Position numbers and translations under genes: made by a program
Part shown: in pieces, positions 34,737 to 35,071 of the stretch
Layout of the letters: every line of letters begins with the position of its first letter
Numbering within the stretch: the first letter of the stretch is position 1
DNA from: Sulfurimonas sp.
Lineage (GTDB): Bacteria; Campylobacterota; Campylobacteria; Campylobacterales; Sulfurimonadaceae
DNA length: 35,071 nt
Reading direction: 5' to 3'
Assembly: GCA_024513425.1 (NCBI GenBank)
Contig: JANEIH010000009.1
Coordinates: 1 to 35,071, forward strand
Notes under the pieces: generated by a model
The model's database searches: none
Told to the model about the DNA's origin: nothing
Seen by the model: only the letters and a program-made list of their open reading frames with translations

Positions 34737-35071
34737 ATGTCAAAAAATTTAGATGAACTTGAAATAGAAAAAAGAGCTATAGATTATATCAACAAAAATA
34801 AAAAATTATTTTTAGAAAAATTTACACAAGGAATAGAACCACAAAATGAAAAGATAGCTATTTTTACTGCTGGGATGAGCGGTGTAGGAAAAACAGAGTT
34901 TGGAATATTTTTAAAAGAGATAAATACTAATTTACTTCATATTGACACAGATAGTATTAGAGATTTTTTTGAGCCTATTGGATACGATGGTAATAATGCG
35001 GATTTATTTCAGAAACCTGCAAGTAAAGGTTTTAGCAAACTCTTTGATTATGCTGTAAAGAAAAAATATTC
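34737..35071 (+). CDS. Zeta-toxin-like P-loop kinase, partial
   Basis: An open frame of 111 codons runs off the window end and is missing from the ORF track. The product starts MSKNLDELEIEKRAIDYINK and has a Walker A GMSGVGKT at about residues 46-53 (IFTAGMSGVGKTEF) followed by LLHIDTDSIRDFF, the arrangement of zeta-toxin/UDP-GlcNAc kinase-like P-loop proteins. Zeta toxins phosphorylate UDP-GlcNAc and are usually held by an epsilon antitoxin. No antitoxin-like gene is seen upstream; it could lie downstream, or the protein may be a non-toxic kinase. GAAGAG precedes the ATG. Confidence 0.75.
   Translation, partial: MSKNLDELEIEKRAIDYINKNKKLFLEKFTQGIEPQNEKIAIFTAGMSGVGKTEFGIFLKEINTNLLHIDTDSIRDFFEPIGYDGNNADLFQKPASKGFSKLFDYAVKKKY

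Overview
This window looks like chromosomal DNA of a Campylobacterota (epsilonproteobacterial) bacterium, most likely Sulfurimonas or a close relative. The evidence is the low GC content, the form of FtsZ, AtpB, RNase Y and FliL, the scattered small operons with overlapping genes, and families typical of that phylum (DUF3365 monohaem protein, NosL paralogue, voltage-sensor RCK channel). The assignment is by family recognition only; no search was run.

Layout. 1-4.2 kb (+): glyA, a SPOR-domain envelope protein, trpE and aroE. 4.2-5.9 kb (-): mltA then recR. 6.0-7.7 kb (+): dnaJ and a degenerate class II aldolase-fold protein. 7.7-9.0 kb (-): bioA. 9.1-13.4 kb (+): a PpiD/SurA-type chaperone, ftsA, ftsZ and a small J-domain protein, almost without gaps. 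13.4-16.8 kb (-): four overlapping genes for a NosL-domain protein, an FtsX-like permease, its ATPase and a cysteine-bearing polytopic membrane protein. 16.9-19.8 kb (-): a Dabb protein, M48 membrane protease, prmC and a DUF4149 protein. 19.9 kb (+): a tiny membrane protein. 20.1-24.7 kb (-): gatB, a six-TM voltage-sensor K+ channel with an RCK domain, a second RCK protein and gpsA. 24.8-25.5 kb (-): atpB. 25.6 kb (+): a DUF3365 monohaem protein. 26.2-28.3 kb (-): a 5-formyl-THF cyclo-ligase then rny. 28.4-32.9 kb (+): a TlpA-type thioredoxin, ftsY, radA, an 87-aa orphan, a beta-carbonic anhydrase and fliL.

From about 32.9 kb the character changes to a small mobile or accessory segment: a tyrosine integrase cut off before its catalytic tyrosine, about 200 bp of debris that starts with what looks like an IS256-family end, a J-domain protein with a low-complexity linker, and the start of a zeta-toxin-like P-loop kinase running off the window. 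fliL is complete and has a terminator before this segment.

The core part is mostly housekeeping (amino acid, folate and biotin metabolism, division, protein targeting, RNA decay, DNA repair). The observations most worth following are: (i) the octamer CTGCGTGA/TCACGCAG, seen 14 times on both strands in the first 30.5 kb, where well under one copy would be expected from base composition; (ii) the NosL/ABC/membrane-protein operon with no nosZ nearby; (iii) the voltage-sensor channel coupled to a separate RCK protein; (iv) the broken integrase with the IS-like junction next to a zeta-toxin-like gene. No rRNA, tRNA or CRISPR array was seen, and no gene-free stretch exceeds 300 bases.
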